Shown piece after piece: positions 5,779 to 6,254 of a stretch of DNA of 6,254 nt. Both the position numbers and the translations under genes were made by a program. The notes under the pieces were generated by a model. The model was not told the origin of the DNA. It saw nothing but the letters and a program-made list of their open reading frames with translations, and did no database searches. Each line of letters starts with the position of its first letter. The stretch's first letter is position 1. This DNA is from Hyphomicrobiaceae bacterium (GTDB taxonomy: Bacteria; Pseudomonadota; Alphaproteobacteria; Rhizobiales; Hyphomicrobiaceae): the NCBI GenBank assembly GCA_021775715.1, contig JAJFHI010000410.1, positions 1-6,254 on the forward strand. Reading direction: 5' to 3'.

Positions 5779-6254
5779 ATGGAAAGCCTAGCCATGCTTG
5801 ACCAGATCAGGTCTGGCCTTTTGTCGTTGGGAGTAAAACGCCTCGTTTTGCTTGGTGTCGCCGGCCTCGCGGTGCTTCTCAGCATCATGAGTGGCGCGTA
5901 TTTCGTCTGGCAGCCAGAACATACAACTTTATATGTTGGGCTTGAGGCTCGTGAAGCAAGCCGAATTGGCGCGACGCTCGCGGAATCTGGTATTCGATTT
6001 AGCTCCAACGCTGAAGGTACCAAAGTTTCGGTTGCGCGCGGCGACCTGAATCGAGCTCGGATGGTTTTAGCCGAGAAGGGCCTCCCGGGAAGTGCCAACG
6101 CGGGTTACGAATTGTTCGATACTCTTGGCTCAATGGGGCTCACCTCATTTATGCAAGAAATAACTCGCGTGCGGGCGCTCGAGGGTGAGATCGTACGTAC
6201 GCTTCAGTCCATGCAGGGAATACGTGCGGCGCGGGTACATCTCGTCTTGGCCGA
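5779..6254 (+). CDS. fliF: Flagellar MS-ring protein FliF, 5' part, runs off the window
   Basis: The frame from the ATG at 5779 stays open to the window end (158 codons plus two bases). FliF forms the MS-ring in the inner membrane, the base on which the C-ring and export apparatus assemble. Residues about 1-20 are cytoplasmic and amphipathic, and about 22-44 form the first membrane helix (LVLLGVAGLAVLLSI then GAYFVW). The periplasmic ring-building part follows: TLYVGLEAREASRIGATLAE, GLPGSANAGYELFDTLGSMG, TSFMQEITRVRALEGEIVRT, and GIRAARVHLVLA at the window edge, all characteristic of the YscJ/FliF domain. The family length is about 550 residues, so roughly the first third is here. The start is chosen by the spacing of GAGG; ATG at 5773 or 5794 are alternatives. 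Upstream it is separated from the flagellin gene by a terminator. Confidence 0.95.
   Translation, partial: MESLAMLDQIRSGLLSLGVKRLVLLGVAGLAVLLSIMSGAYFVWQPEHTTLYVGLEAREASRIGATLAESGIRFSSNAEGTKVSVARGDLNRARMVLAEKGLPGSANAGYELFDTLGSMGLTSFMQEITRVRALEGEIVRTLQSMQGIRAARVHLVLA

Noticed and set aside
5757..6098. Minus-strand open frame of 113 codons opposite the start of fliF
   Set aside because: It is antisense to a clear FliF frame, shows no family signature and has no supporting context; it is a shadow of fliF codon use.
6192..6201. Self-complementary CGTACGTACG in fliF
   Set aside because: It lies in a conserved coding stretch (IVRT), is only ten bases, and has no neighbouring signal.

Overview
The window is a stretch of a flagellar gene cluster, with every gene on the + strand, almost certainly from an alphaproteobacterium of the Rhizobiales (Hyphomicrobiales) or a close relative. 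Three things point there: the order flgG-flgA-flgI-motE-flgH-fliL-fliP followed by a flagellin, which is the rhizobial arrangement; a motE gene between flgI and flgH; and a flagellin of about 310 residues with the block DNAAYWSIATTMRSD typical of rhizobial flagellins. G+C looks close to one half by eye, which is moderate for this group. I cannot name the genus.

Layout. Positions 1-150 hold the 3' end of flgG (distal rod). Then come flgA (147-647, P-ring chaperone), flgI (644-1744, P-ring), motE (1741-2574, motility chaperone), flgH (2571-3290, L-ring lipoprotein), fliL (3322-3825, stator-associated membrane protein) and fliP (3822-4571, export gate). Every junction except flgH/fliL is a 4-base ATGA stop/start overlap, so this is one translationally coupled operon. 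The flgH/fliL junction is a 31-base AT-rich gap, where fliL appears to use a TTG start and a CtrA-like box (TTAA-N7-CTAA) is visible. A 153-base leader region (4572-4724), rich in inverted repeats, precedes the flagellin gene (4725-5654), which ends at a strong intrinsic terminator (5677-5711). A separate unit then starts with fliF (5779 to the window end, truncated), the MS-ring gene.

Together the genes build the basal body from the inside out: the MS-ring (FliF), the export gate (FliP), the distal rod (FlgG), the P- and L-rings (FlgI, FlgH, with FlgA helping), motor accessories (FliL, MotE) and the filament subunit (flagellin).

The genes themselves are ordinary. The best candidates for something beyond standard annotation are the flagellin leader, where a perfect 7-bp inverted repeat buries the Shine-Dalgarno sequence and an upstream segment could compete for the anti-SD strand; a perfect 21-bp hyphenated palindrome inside flgI; and a proline-rich extension in MotE. 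I saw no mobile element, CRISPR array, RNA gene or undescribed multi-gene system.
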